From Iris pallida (Eukaryota; Streptophyta; Magnoliopsida; Asparagales; Iridaceae), in assembly GCA_029216955.1 (NCBI GenBank), contig JANAVB010016199.1, positions 15,758,322-15,822,321 of the forward strand: a DNA stretch of 64,000 bases. The letters are read 5' to 3'. Shown one piece after another: positions 21,701-33,437 of the stretch (the first letter of the stretch is position 1; the number at the start of each line of letters is the position of its first letter). A program made the position numbers and the translations under genes. The notes below the pieces were generated by a model that saw only the letters and a program-made list of their open reading frames with translations, did not search any database and had not been told where the DNA came from.

Positions 21701-22120
21701 TTCTTGCACATTTATCGGTGCAAAACGGCACCGACACGGATACCGTTTTTGACCCAAAATTACCTTTTTGCCCTTGTGTCCAAACTGGGCCGATAGGTAG
21801 GCTATCCTAGCTAATTTGACAATTCTGGACACGTTGGCGATGTTTATTTCATCGTCCGACAATATTTGTTGATATTTTCTCTATGTATCACCAATTATTA
21901 TAATTAATTCTATAATGTTTGTATTTCGGGATTAGTACAACGAAACTGAGATCGGTCGATTCCAGTAATCTCACATCGCTGAAATTGACAAGATAAACAC
22001 GTGGATCACTACAATAAGATTATTAACCATACCGTTGATCATCTTATCTCGATTTGCGTATCGTAAGTTCGATGTACGAATAACGAAGTACAGCTTTATA
22101 TCTTTAATAATTAGACTAAA

Positions 22121-22300
22121 ATTGACCCTGTTTAACCAGAGTTGACCAGTTGATCAAAAATTAACTGTAAGTCAACACTTGACCAAGTTTGACTAGATTG
22201 TTGACTAGAGTTGACCAGTTGACCAAAAGTCAAGTGTAAGTCAACACTTGACCTAGTTTGACTAGATTGTTGACCAGAGTTGACCTAGAGTTGAGTTGAC
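22121..22300 (+). promoter_or_regulatory. Dense TTGAC (W-box core) cluster, LTR copy 1
   Basis: Within 180 bp I count about 15 TTGAC or GTCAA cores, many as TTGACC or TTGACT, within two diverged sub-repeats (AGAGTTGACCAGTTGA..). TTGAC is the core of the W-box bound by WRKY factors in plants. The same cluster occurs at 37541-37720 and 44291-44470. Function as an enhancer is inference. Confidence 0.55.
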
Positions 22301-23522
22301 TTAGAGAGCCTAGAATAATGTAGATTGCTTGTAGAGATTCAATTATTACAACTTGAACAACTTGTAACCTGTGTTGCTCTAAATATGACTCTGTGGCTTC
22401 AGTTTGGACCTCTATACCTATCAGCTGTTCAGGTTATCAGGCGAGTACATTCTCTGACCGTTTCATACTTGATAGGATTTACATTTACGCTCTAGATTAC
22501 TTTACTTGATGCTGTCACGATGTTAACACGGATTGGTACTATATGGATCCCTTCATAGATGTTATCCCCCTCGGGAGCATCGAGTTACAGTATGTCATGT
22601 GCGTTTCACTTTCATCATGTACTCCGGTGCTTTCACTATTCATGTGCACTCTCGTGATTCATGTACTCTCATGTTCACGGAGCCCCCATGTTTACATTCA
22701 TCTGCACCCATTTATGGGCCCCCATGAGATATCATGTGCAATAACATAACCTGTCTGGATCCTTGTGTATTGATTGGGGTATGGGGGAGTATAAATAGTC
22801 ATGTGGACAATTTCCAAAGTAGTGTAGCCATGTACAACCTCTCATATTTATTATCAAGCTGTTCACATGTCTAGCTTGTACTCTAAATCACTAGTTTACT
22901 ATAGCTCTTTACTTATAGTAGATATTTTCTTACAGTCTCCTCTTTTACTCATGTATATTCTCAGCATTTTATGTATCTTACTCTATTGCATATTTATATA
23001 TCCTGTCATATTATGAACTGCGTGAGATGTATTGTGCTCGCTCCCGTCCTGACTGGACCTGTTGAAAATTTTATAGAGGATGATGAGGAACCCAGACCAC
23101 TTACCATGGGACTTCCTTAGAGGATTTTTGTGACCTAGATCTCCAGTAGGATCCCTTAGCAGTGGATGTCACACCATTAGTTTAGATTAGTGATTTTCAG
23201 TTGTATTTATTCTCTATGGATTACTGTATTTGAGTTTTGAGATATTTTCTGGATTGTGTTATCTTAGACACTTAGACTTCTCTGGTTGTATCTCTGCGGA
23301 TCTTATTTCATTTTCATATCTGTCTGTCTATCTTATCATCCTGCCTTAAATATGATTGAGACTGTATTCTGCTACGTCACCTCCATTCAGAGTGTATATA
23401 ATGTACAGGTACCTTTATATTGTTAGATGATTGACCTAGGACAGCGTTCTACCGCCGACACTGCGGCGTAGGCTGGACGTACCCACTTCTTGTGCCCTTA
23501 CTCTAGGGTGCGGGTCGTGACA

Positions 23523-25070
23523 TGTTTTTAGTGGTGGCCCATACAGGTCGAGTTTATGTAGTGGTATTCGAACTAGAGTATCACTACAGCCTGCAGTAGG
23601 ATTAGGATATTTTTGAAGGTACTCAATCACAGTTAGGATTCCTTGAGAGATTCATGGGACGACCCTTGAGAATCTTATTTAAACTTCAATTTGAAATCAT
23701 TTCCCTTGTTTGTTGCTCTCACTCCTTGATTATTGAATTTGATTTTGTTGGATCGTTGTTGATTTTGATTTTTCTATCGAGATAAATTTTATGGCCTGAG
23801 TTACGATTTTTTCTGATAACATATGTTGACGGGAATACAGGGATGGTAAAACATCTACTTGATTATGGAACCTGTAGTTTATCGCAACCATATTAGCTGG
23901 CGTGGCAGAAACATAGGGACCTGACTTCGGATGTACGTATCTTGGTTATGAGATTTGAAATTTCTTGCAGCTATACTAGTCGACATAGCGAGATTGCCAG
24001 ATGACATGATTGTAGAGGTGCATACCCCAGTTATGGAATCTATCGTTTATCGCAGCCTTGCTTATTGGCATGGCGAGGACTCTGAGTAACATGATTTTGG
24101 ACAGACGCGTATGATTATCAGATTGTATCTTGAGAAGGTTTTTAAACATATCATCTCTATCGTACCATTCTGTTGTTATAAATTGTATTCCATCATCAAA
24201 TAACTTAGGAGTAGGAGTAGCTTTAGTTGTTATTATAAATCTAGTGTAACTTCTTGCTATGAATTTTTTTCCTAATACAATGAATCGATGATTTTTGCTA
24301 GACCTTAACTTGGATTTGATATTATAGCTCTGGTTTCAAAATGGTTTCTTTTTTTAACAGATAAGCAGAACAGATTTTATCATTATTTCCTTCTTGCCAT
24401 TATTTCTTGTATTACCTTAAAATATATATATATATATAGTGGACACAGATACTTGCCTGACACGTATGCATGCTACACTTGATTACCAACCTATCTAAAT
24501 GCATCTCAAAATTCCAATATTTCTAATATAGTACAGTATCAGTGACTAGTTCTCTGTTTTCCAGATTAAATTCGTAAATTAAATATAAATTTTATGTTAT
24601 TAGTCGTTGTTTACATCACTGCACATGTATGTTATATACAGGATTTCAAGTTTTAAAGAAATTGGTTGAGTTTTGTGTTTGAATTTGTCAAATCTGAGAC
24701 TGTGTGCATATCAACCCTTTAAGCCAGAATTCTAAGTGATTAGTCAATTTGTAGTTTTTTTAAATGTAATGTTTTGAGCCGTATACATTGTTGTATGTAG
24801 GGATATAATGTTAGGTTTCATACTCTTACATGTTAGGTTGTGGTTGTAGTAAACGTTGGGTTGGTTTTGATGTTCGAATTTGTCCAAAATCCTGAAAACT
24901 GAATACATATTAACATTTTTACATTGCTTTCAAATGTGTAGTTCAATTTCGGATTAATATGTAATGTTGAACTAAACTGAATGATTGAATGATTGAACCC
25001 TTTATTTCAAGTTTTAAACCATGTACACTTGACACTCTACACTAATGTTCACAAGTGCCATGTTCATAAA

Positions 25071-25144
<74 letters not shown>

Positions 25145-25934
25145 ATCTATATATATATATATAGATATATATATATATATAGTTTATGCATACATGTTAT
25201 AATGTATAGATACATAATTAAATCTCTACCTCTCTATACATATAGATATACATATATATATGGTTAGCCATGCATGTTATGAGTAAATAGCTTGTGCCTT
25301 GTAGACTGTTTAACCAATATGCCATGAATAGTGTAACTTGATAGCTATTGTTTTGAGACCCAAATCCTCCTATACACTTTCATATATATTTCACACACAC
25401 AAACCTACTATCTAACCATATGAACATGTCCACATACACCCATACACACACTAACCACATAACCTTTACATAATGTTAGCTTTTCCCTCTCTAACACTCT
25501 CTCTTTCTATATATATTATATTGTGATTGGATTCAATGCTATTGACTTTCGTTCCTTAAACTTTTGGTTTTATTTTTTCTTAAATAGTACCCCTTTATAG
25601 ATGATTAGTAGTTATCTTATTTTATTTTTGATAATTACCAGTTTTCATATATGATGGTAGACTGCCTTACAGCCTTGATGATTATTGTTTTTATAACTTT
25701 TCTAATTCAACACCCTTGATTGCTTGTATGTTTTGATACCCTATGATTGTTTTGGTCTAGTGTGACTAGTATACCTAGATGAGACTTTCATTACCACCGT
25801 ATGCCATGACCCTGTATGCCGTCCTTTTAAATTGTATGATTGATTAAGTTTTGAGACTTTGATTGTGGGGGTTTGACCTAGAAGGGTAGGAACATTTTAA
25901 TTTCGAGGACGAAATTTTTATAAGGTGGGTAGGA
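23523..25934 (+). mobile_element. LARD1 internal region 1, non-coding
   Basis: It starts 9 nt before a TGGTGGCCCATACAGGTC motif at the place of a primer-binding site, and ends with TTTCGAGGACGAAATTTT (25901-25918) and the polypurine tract (25921-25934). It contains long (TA)n tracts at about 25073-25190. Its length of 2.4 kb is too short for gag-pol and no domain can be read. Confidence 0.8.
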
Positions 25935-26645
25935 TATAAGTACCCTGAATTTCGGGTTGATTTTTAAAATTTTCTGATTTAATTATTTTCAATATATATT
26001 ACTATTTGATTATTATTTGATTTAATGTACTTTTCCGTGCCTTTGATATTTGGAGTATCAGGGATGTTCATCTCTAGAAACCTTCTTCACGAGTTTTGTA
26101 GTGGACAGGATTACCTTCATGATGGTATATAATGTCCCATCCAAACTTATTCTCTTGTACTTTTTTTGCTTCGCACAACTTCGGGTCGATTTAGACCATT
26201 TGATCATTAATTAATTTTCCCACTCTTTTCCTTGATCATTATTAGCACGTTGCCGTGACTTTTAATTTAGGAGCATAAGGCTAGTCATTTTCTTGAAACC
26301 AACTTCTCATGCATGATCTACTCGAGACGCTCTTCACTCATGACCTTCGTGTCCCACTCAGACACACCATCTTGTGCACTATTTGCTTCACACAACTTTT
26401 CTGACACGTGACCCGATTTTATTTTACCCCACGGTGTCACATTTATTTTTTGACTTGAATTGTGGATACCCTGTCGACCCAAACCTGACAGCCCCAAATA
26501 TGGACATGGTCCACATTGAGCCTACTATCCGCATGACACTTGTGTCCCATTTATTTGAGCCCCTACATGCTACTTATTTACCCATGATCATAAACACCTA
26601 AAAATAATTTATTTATTGCACCTAGTCCATTTTGGTCCAACCCGG
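25935..26645 (+). repeat. LARD1 LTR copy 2, part before the inserted element
   Basis: Matches LTR copy 1 from its start, with the first TG changed to TA (TATAAGTACCCTG). It breaks after CAACCCGG at 26645 where another element begins; CCCGG (26641-26645) is the target copy. Confidence 0.9.
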
Positions 26646-28131
26646 TGTAGAAGCATGGAAAATATTAAAGAAAATAACCCATGCGGCCAAAGAACCCCAT
26701 GCGGCTCAGAAAGTTCATGCGGCTCAGAGAGTCATGCGGCATAAGGTACTATACGGTCCAAGACATCCCATGCGGCTCAGAAGACACGTGGCGGGACAAC
26801 CCTCTCCTCTGCCCACTCGTATTAATTGTTTGACGGCTGACAACTCTGAAAAAATGACAACCCTGACACAAAAAGAAGTAATTATGACTCTGTCATAATG
26901 AAAGACTTCTAGGGAAGAGAAAAGAGATCTCTGACACAAATTCCCCGAGAGCCATAAAGATGCCACGTGGCTTTGCCACATGGGTGTTCGTATGCGGCTC
27001 GAGCAAAGACTTCTCATGCGGTTCAGAATGGAGCCGTCCTATGCGGCTCAGGCCGAGACAGCCTCATGCGGCTCGAGCAAAGACTTCTCATACGGTTCAG
27101 AATGGAGCCATTCTATGTGGCTTAGGCCGAGACAGCCTCATGCGGCTCGAGCAAAGACTTCTCATGCGGTTCAGAATGGAGCCGTCCTATGCAGCTCAGG
27201 CCGAGACCGCCTCATGCGGCTCGAGCAAAGACTTCTCATGCGGTTCAAGAGGACCATTTCCATGCAGCTCAGGCGGATGTATCCCTATGCGGCTCGCAAT
27301 GATCACCTCCATGAGAGGGCCACTGCCTAGGCAGTCCTGACACGTGGCCCTAACCATATGCGGCCCAAAATCATATGCGGCTCACTCGTCATGCGGTTCA
27401 GATCCCCCCAATGGCTCCTAGGACACGTGTCCTAAGCCGATCAATTCCTCAGATTTATTGCAATCAAAGATGGGGTCAAATCCCAAAAATCTGGGACACG
27501 TGGCAGGAGAATAAATCTAATTTATTCGCAGACATCGGAAGACCATTATGAGGAAGATTTATTCCAATCAGCATTAATTGCTGATGGGATTTGGTGTAAC
27601 CTACACTCAATGACTCGGATTCGTCGCAATCAAAAGCGAACGGCCTAGATTTACTAATCCACAGGCCGCCGCCATCTCCATGAAGCAATCATTGGCAACC
27701 CTAATGAGGAGATCACACTATTATAAATAGCAAGGTGCAATTCCCTTGTAGAGATATATACGGTCAGAGAGAGATACGGATATACAGGAAGACTCCCCCA
27801 ATAATCAGAGAAAAAATACGCAGAGAGAGAGAGAGAGAGAAGCCAGAAGAGTAATAGAGGGAGAACAAGAAGAGCATTTCTTCATCAACGCCAACCATCT
27901 CTTCGCAGGAGCCAAGGCTGCATACCGATCGTCCAAGGAGTAAGGCAAGGCTGCCGTCGCCTTCCCGAGCCTCTATCGTCACCCCCCAGAATCTAAAATA
28001 AACAATTGTACTTAGACTGCTGTACCTAGGTTTTCGTCCCTAGGCTTTCTTTGTACAAGCGAGTTTGTAACGTGAAGTAAAAGTCCGGTCCTCCGATAAT
28101 TGTTCTGTTCTTTTATATTTCATGGCAAACA
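26646..28131 (+). repeat. 5' LTR (1486 bp) of the Tat-like element
   Basis: The U3 has many ATGCGGCTC-like words and a 74-bp tandem repeat. The TATA box ATTATAAATAGC is near 27719, followed by a (GA)n run (27816-27838). The 3' part has AAATAAACAATTGTAC near 27996. It is very similar to 33803-35292, so insertion is recent compared with the LARDs. Confidence 0.92.
26992..27245 (+). repeat. 74-bp tandem repeat in U3 with ATGCGGCTC motifs
   Basis: The unit ATGCGGCTCGAGCAAAGACT..CATGCGGTTCAGAATGG..CTATGCGGCTCAGGCCGAGA repeats at 26992, 27066, 27140 and 27214 (last copy partial). The 3' LTR has the same array at about 34149-34400. Each unit holds three ATGCGG words. Confidence 0.9.
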
Positions 28132-28134
28132 CGA

Positions 28135-28150
28135 TGGCGACTCTGCTGGA
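28135..28150 (+). promoter_or_regulatory. Primer-binding site
   Basis: TGGCGACTCTGCTGGA lies 3 nt after the 5' LTR. This is the usual place and the usual sequence type in Tat-lineage gypsy elements. The exact tRNA was not checked. Confidence 0.75.
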
Positions 28151-28316
28151 GACAAACTTCTCCACTCCTGCCATGTCCTCATTACCTCTGAGTGGGAAGG
28201 CTCCGTCGAAGAAACCTTCATACCTTCCATGTCCCCATTACCTCTGAGCAAGTATGTCGGTTCCCTTTCAACCTATTATCTGTACCCACAATCGGAGTAC
28301 GACAAGGATAATAGGT

Positions 28317-28400
28317 CCACAAATGTCCTCTGTTGACCACAAACGTCCTCTGTTGACCACAAATGTCCTCTGTTGACCACAAATGTCCTCTGTTGACCAC
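28317..28400 (+). repeat. 20-bp tandem repeat, four copies
   Basis: CACAAATGTCCTCTGTTGAC repeats four times with a 20-bp period (one copy has AAACG). Each copy contains TTGACC. Longer diverged repeats around it (GCCATGTCCTCATTACCTCT, 28160-28510) show a larger duplication of several hundred bp. Confidence 0.9.
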
Positions 28401-28955
28401 CAATACCCTCCGTCGAGTTCACTCCTGCCATGTACTCATTACCTCTGAGTAGAAAAACTCTACGTCTAAAAAACTTCCCTGCTTGCCATGTCCTCATTAC
28501 CTCTGAGCAAGTATGTCGGTTCCCCTTCATCCTATTATCCGTATCTTAAACCAGGGTACACCAAGGATAATAGGCCCACAAATATCCTCAGCTAAGTTTC
28601 TTAGCACAAACCTACCATCTCATCATGCCCCAGGAGCCCAGCTGCTCTACGACATTCCTTTTCCCAATACCAAGAGCACCCATGACCACTTTGCCATGGC
28701 CGCTTCAGGTATCCTGACCAAAGCTTGTTATCTGTACCTAAAACCAAGGTATGCTATAGGTAACAGGTCCACAAATGTATCCCCTATGCGGGGGAGAACA
28801 TCACCACAATATCACAGACACAGCAAGCAATACAAATGAAGGGTAGAATTGAAAGTACTCTTTATTTTGAAGGAAGAAAAAAGTATTACATATTTCGGGA
28901 TCACGTCCCCTTCAGAAAGAAAGAAAACAGAAACGAAACAAGAAGAAGAGGCCGA

Positions 28956-31900
28956 CTACAGCTCAGCATTACTCAATTCTAGGAGGCGGTCTCTCACTGA
29001 GGTGGTCTTCCGCTCAATCCGTTGTCGAGCCCGACGCTCGGCCTCCTGGAATAACCGCTCCTCATTGTCCAAGCCCAGAAGCGCCTGAGAGTCATCTTCC
29101 AATTTCTTCACGGCAGTCTCCAGGTCAGTCGAAGCTTGAGTAACCCTGTCAGCCTCCTGAACAATTAGCCCCCTGTCATTTCGGGCAGCCTCAAGTTCAG
29201 ACTCCAAGAAAGTCAGCTTCTTCCGAAGCGCAAGGATCTGCTCCCGCGTCTCAGTAATCTCACGAGAGACAGACTCCTTCCGAGCTGTGACATTTTTATT
29301 CGCGTAACTCAATTGATCATACCGATCAGGTAAGTCGCTGAGATCCCTCAGTATAGCTGGTCTGGTCTTATCCCGAGCAGCTCTGGCCCTCTCTATAACA
29401 GCGATAAGGGAATCCCGCTCCTCGTTTATAACAGCAGAAAGATCAACCTGCCGCAATACTCGAAGCTCGGCCACCAGCTGATCAGCCTCCAACAATTTTG
29501 CCTCCAGAAGCGAAGCCATCCCTGCATCACCAGGAAGGTTCCTAAGGATATTTACTTGACCCTGGGCGCATTGTCGGGCCAAGGTGAAGGAGGTCCCTCT
29601 TTCTGTAGCGGCCTCGATTCCCCTCTTCAAATGACGATGAAAACTGGCAACCACGTCCTGCAACGCGTCGTCCAGAACTTCAGCAGAGGATAGCGTCAGG
29701 GGAAGCAGGGACGACAACGTCGGAGAAGTAACGCTAGAGCTCGCCACTAGAGGAACGGAGTTCGAGTAGAACGATGCATGAATGGCGGCCAACTCGTCTT
29801 CCGCCGCCCGGAGAGCTCGGATACTCGGTAGGGCAGAAAGGTTGATTCTAGGAGCCGCCGGAGCAGAGGATGACGCAAGGACCATCGTTCCCTGTCCTGA
29901 CTGCCCCGATAACTGGCCCGCTATACTCGAGCCCCCAGAAGGCCCATCAAGACAAGTCGGACGGTGAGGAGGTACACCCTTCTCCACCAATGCCCCTTCG
30001 GTAGGGGTTGTCTCAACGACGTCCATCCTCGGCACTGGAGGGGCGGGACCTGTATGTCCAGAATAACAATCAATCGACGTAACCCGAAGGACATGATGAT
30101 AGAGCAGATAGGCTTCCTCACAGGTTAAGATTCGGCTAATCTTACCAGGGGAGGGGCATGAAGGCTGCAGCTCATCCACAACTGGCATGGTCCCCTCACC
30201 CGCGATCCCCGAGTTAAACTCAGTCACGTCCTCTGCCCCCGTCACCTTGAAGGGGGATACAGATTGATCTGCGGCATCTTGAAAAGGAACAGGCTCACGA
30301 GAGTCCCCGTCATCATGGGTCACCACCTCGACATCTTGAAACTCTTCTTCTTCTTCTCCTGACACCTAAAAGAGGGAACGAAGACGATTAGAATTGAAGC
30401 TCGAAGGAAAGAAGGAAGAAGGAGTCGAGAGCAGTTCTGTTACCTCTGACGCAGGGTTGACTTCTTCTCCACTTTCTTTTATGACTAGCAGGCGGTGCCT
30501 AGTCTCAACCAGCTTCCAAGATCGAGAAATACCGCCAACAGGAGAAACTTGCCTGCTACGTTTCGGAGTAGGACCAGGCGCAACGAGGGACTGATCCCCC
30601 AATATCTCATCTGACAAAACATGCGGCTGACCCACCTCTGCGTCTACCACTGGAAGGATAGAGTCATCTTTATCATGCTCGTTGCCTTCATCACCCTCAG
30701 CAGCGGAATCCAAATCTGGCACTTCGGCTCTAGTCTTTCTTTTCTTGGCCCCTTGAGAGCCTTCCTCCAAACTGGTACCAACAATAAAACTGGTACCTGG
30801 GTTAAAGCCGACCGGGGGTTTGTTCGCCATGATATGATACAAAGCCGCCATATACAAGATCTCCACTGACTCCTTAATGGCAGGGACCGAGAAAATGGTA
30901 CGAGTATGGAACAAATCATAGTATTGCCAAGCCCTGATACCATCAAGAAGGCTACCTTCATAACCCAGATAAGAACTGGGGCTGTCCAGACAAAGTTGGC
31001 TGTATCCAAACTGCCGGGCAAACCTGTTAGACAGGTAAGGCTCCAGAAAGACAGTATTGTGATTACGATACACCAGATGTGCGGGACGGATGTTACGCAA
31101 CCATAGGAGCATCTGGCCATCCAGAAGCTGAGGGGGCGCGATACCGTCAATATGTACAGGCTCTATGTCCCTAGCGGTAAAGCGAGGGACGGATACGAAA
31201 ATATGATACTTATCTGCCCTTGCCAATGCCATCCGGCAAGCCTGCATGGTCTCACATTCCCAAGGCTCGTCACGATAGCGGAAGATAAATGCATCATCAT
31301 CAGTCACACCGTCTTCGGAGCCCGGTCTCATCAAAGATGGATAGTGTATCAGCAGCCACCCCATCAAATAGTGATAAGGCAACTCAGTTCGTTCAAAATC
31401 CTTGGTCACGTCGCGAGCAATGATTTTGGATGTGAAGGTACGAAGGCCACGGTGTATGCTACACACCATGGCCGGGAGGAGAGCTAGCCTGATTCGCAAA
31501 ACTAACTTCACAGCCAGAAGGATGAAGTTACGACTAATTCTCTCGATAGAACCGGCTCCTCCCGAGACTACACAATTTCGTAGCCAGGTCATCAAAAATC
31601 CCGCCAGAAGTGCTTTCTCGGACAGCTCTTGAGTATCCTGGTAAAAGTAACCAAAAGCGTCAGTCTTGCTCCCGAATCTGTCACTGGTAGTGGCCACTCT
31701 CTTAGCCGACGATACCAAGTCCTTAACCGCTTCCCGAGATCGAGGGCGACGAGAGGTGACTTGACCTGAGGCATCTGTCGGGAAGAGATAGTGCACCCAG
31801 TCCTTGGTATGGGGAGCATTCCCTTCTGAGTTACTATCCTTTCGGGTTATCTGATGACATGTGCTATAATGGCATAATATCTCTTGGTAAAGAGCCACGA

Positions 31901-33338
31901 AGCCAGGATACCGTCGTTCCAAATCTTCGAGTTCCTCATTAGTGGGAGTATACGCTTCAAAAGCTTCGTCCCCCCAAGGAAGCTTGGAGACCGCGTGCAT
32001 TTCATGGAGCGCGAGTCCCATTTCCCCTACAGGTGTGTAAAAGGTCCCCGTACGGCAATTATACATCTCCAGCAGAGACATGAACAGCTTCTTGTTTATG
32101 GACAAGCCATGACTGGTGCCTCGGATAGCATGGTAAAGGCCAATCTCGCACAAAAAGGCCTCATACTTCTGCAAGATCCAAGTAGACAAATTGGTCCACG
32201 AGGGAATAGGGTGTACCCAACCAGGGAACATCAACCGACCAACGGGATAGGAGCCTTTTCGAGCAAGTTGATTTATAAAAGTATCGGCGGTAGAAAATGT
32301 GAAGTTAGGGCCCGCCACATTCAGGAAAGAACCTGGGACCAACCCCGTCACAGAACAGCTAGTATGCACCTTGCCGGCAGTCATGGACTTCAGATTGTTA
32401 TTATAATGGATGTTCCCCACGAACATCCCACTTCTGGTAGGGGTTAAAGTCTCCTCCATCTTTCGGTCCAATGGGAGCATATTGAACCAAGATAATGGGA
32501 AGTGTCGCTCCATCTGGGGGATGCGGATCGCCATCCCGTTAGAGACAAAACTCCAATTCTCCGATACCTCCAGAACGTGATTGTTCTCCACGGTCAATAC
32601 GTCTCCAAAAAAGAACGTAGGCTTCAAATACTCCCCTTCAAATTTCCCGGAGTTCATCATAGCATTAAGGAAATAGAAAGACTGATTCTTGATGGCATTC
32701 AATCTAGCCAGAGGCTCATCGCTCGGAAACTGGTCTGTCATATACTGAACAATATGGTCGTACCTGTAGCCGAGAGCAGCTTGAGCGCTACCCACCAAGA
32801 GTTCTCCAGCAGCGTTAACCGGCAGATTCACTGAAGAAAAGACAGAGAAAAGTATGTTAAACGGAGGGATAAAGAGAGCTGATTGGGTGCTTTCAAGCCT
32901 CATGCGGCTCAAAAAAACATCCATGTGGCTCCATGAAGCTTTATGCGGCTCCGAAGTCTTATGCGGCTCCAAAAAGCCTCATGCGGCTCAAACTCAGAAG
33001 AACACTTATGCGGCTCCGTGCAATAAAAGCCTATACGGTTTAGCGTCGCTTATGCTGCTTCGCCGACGAAGCGCGTATGCAGACACGGTGGTTTTCTTAT
33101 GCGGTTCGCAGCTCAGCCGTAGGGCGAACATGCTATTTGCAAAGACTCGTGCATAAAGTATGCAACGTAGCCATGGCAGTTAGGATTCTTTAACTCATAC
33201 ATTATCCTTACCAGTAATGGGGGGGTGAGCGTCAGGATGAACATCAGGTACGACGATCGACGAAGTAGCAGCCGCAGCCGAGGCGGAAGTAGAGGCTGCC
33301 TTCTTGCCCTTTGCTGCCACGGTCTTCTTGGGAGCCAT
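28956..33338 (-). CDS. Plant mobile domain and coiled-coil protein, three exons, antisense in the retrotransposon
   Basis: Exon 1 is 33338-33212 (MAPKKTVAAKGKK.., Ala/Ser-rich, basic start) with a GTAAGG donor. Exon 2 is 32830-30444 after TTTTCTTCAG. Intron 2 is 30443-30366 (78 nt, GTAACA..CTCTTTTAG, phase 0); its only in-frame stop lies at its 3' edge. Exon 3 is 30365-28956. The spliced frame is 1308 codons with no internal stop. Exon 2 carries a plant mobile domain (aminotransferase-like, PF10536): WVHPIPSWTNLSTWILQKYE, GTFYTPVGEMGLALHEMHAV, SKLPWGDEAFEAYTPTNEEL. It then has a basic stretch (KKRKTRAE) that could be a nuclear signal. Exon 3 begins acidic (GEEEEEF) and ends in a long coiled coil of Glu/Arg/Leu-rich heptads (about the last 200 residues). 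Antisense extra ORFs are known in Tat-lineage elements; the function of PMD proteins in elements is unsettled. Intact ORF, splice sites and TATA box argue for recent selection or recent origin. Confidence 0.85.
30366..30443 (-). other. 78-nt phase-0 intron of the PMD gene
   Basis: On the minus strand it runs from GTAACA after GAG to a pyrimidine-rich CGTTCCCTCTTTTAG before GTG. Its length is a multiple of three and it ends in an in-frame TAG, so retention would give a shorter protein lacking the coiled coil. That would be a simple way to make two products, but only if retention occurs (inference). Confidence 0.8.
32831..33211 (-). other. Intron 1 of the PMD gene, rich in GCGGCTC motifs
   Basis: 381 nt between GTAAGG and TTTTCTTCAG. 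Its centre (about 32900-33110, plus-strand view) holds some nine ATGCGGCTC-like words, the same motif as in the LTR U3 array. The intron is phase 1. Confidence 0.75.
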
Positions 33339-33427
33339 TAATTATCGAAGAGGGGAAGGGCAATCGAGATAGGGAAGGTTTGAGGAAAAAGAAAGAAGAT
33401 AAAGAAGCCCTCTCTCTCTTCAAACTC

Positions 33428-33437
33428 CTATTTATAG
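33428..33437 (-). promoter_or_regulatory. TATA box of the antisense PMD gene
   Basis: CTATAAATAG on the minus strand lies about 90 nt upstream of the ATG at 33338. A CACGTG core (33457-33462) and an ATTGG word lie just upstream. The arrangement is that of a normal plant core promoter inside the element, facing away from the 3' LTR. Confidence 0.7.

Larger units (their letters stand above)
19159..23522 (+). repeat. LARD1 LTR copy 1 (4364 bp)
   Basis: Starts TGTGAGCACCC, ends GTCGTGACA. It contains a pyrimidine-rich leader (20120-20250), a short proline-rich ORF (20253-20444), repeats of about 165 bp (21120-21700), a dense TTGAC cluster (22121-22300) and a TATA-like GTATAAATAG near 22790. The left flank is GAATA; the matching right flank of the array is lost. 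Confidence 0.9.

Noticed and set aside
24993..25202. ORFs with long Tyr-Ile runs
   Set aside because: Translation of TA microsatellites.
23523..25934. Search for gag, protease, RT, RNase H or integrase in LARD1
   Set aside because: No open frame above background and none of the usual motifs; the same holds for 38946-41334 and 52770-54091.
26980..27330. Overlapping 116- and 126-codon frames in the 5' LTR (also 34124-34592)
   Set aside because: They are the 74-bp tandem repeat read in two frames.
28317..28400. CRISPR-like short repeats
   Set aside because: Head-to-tail 20-bp repeats without spacers in a plant retrotransposon; an ordinary minisatellite.
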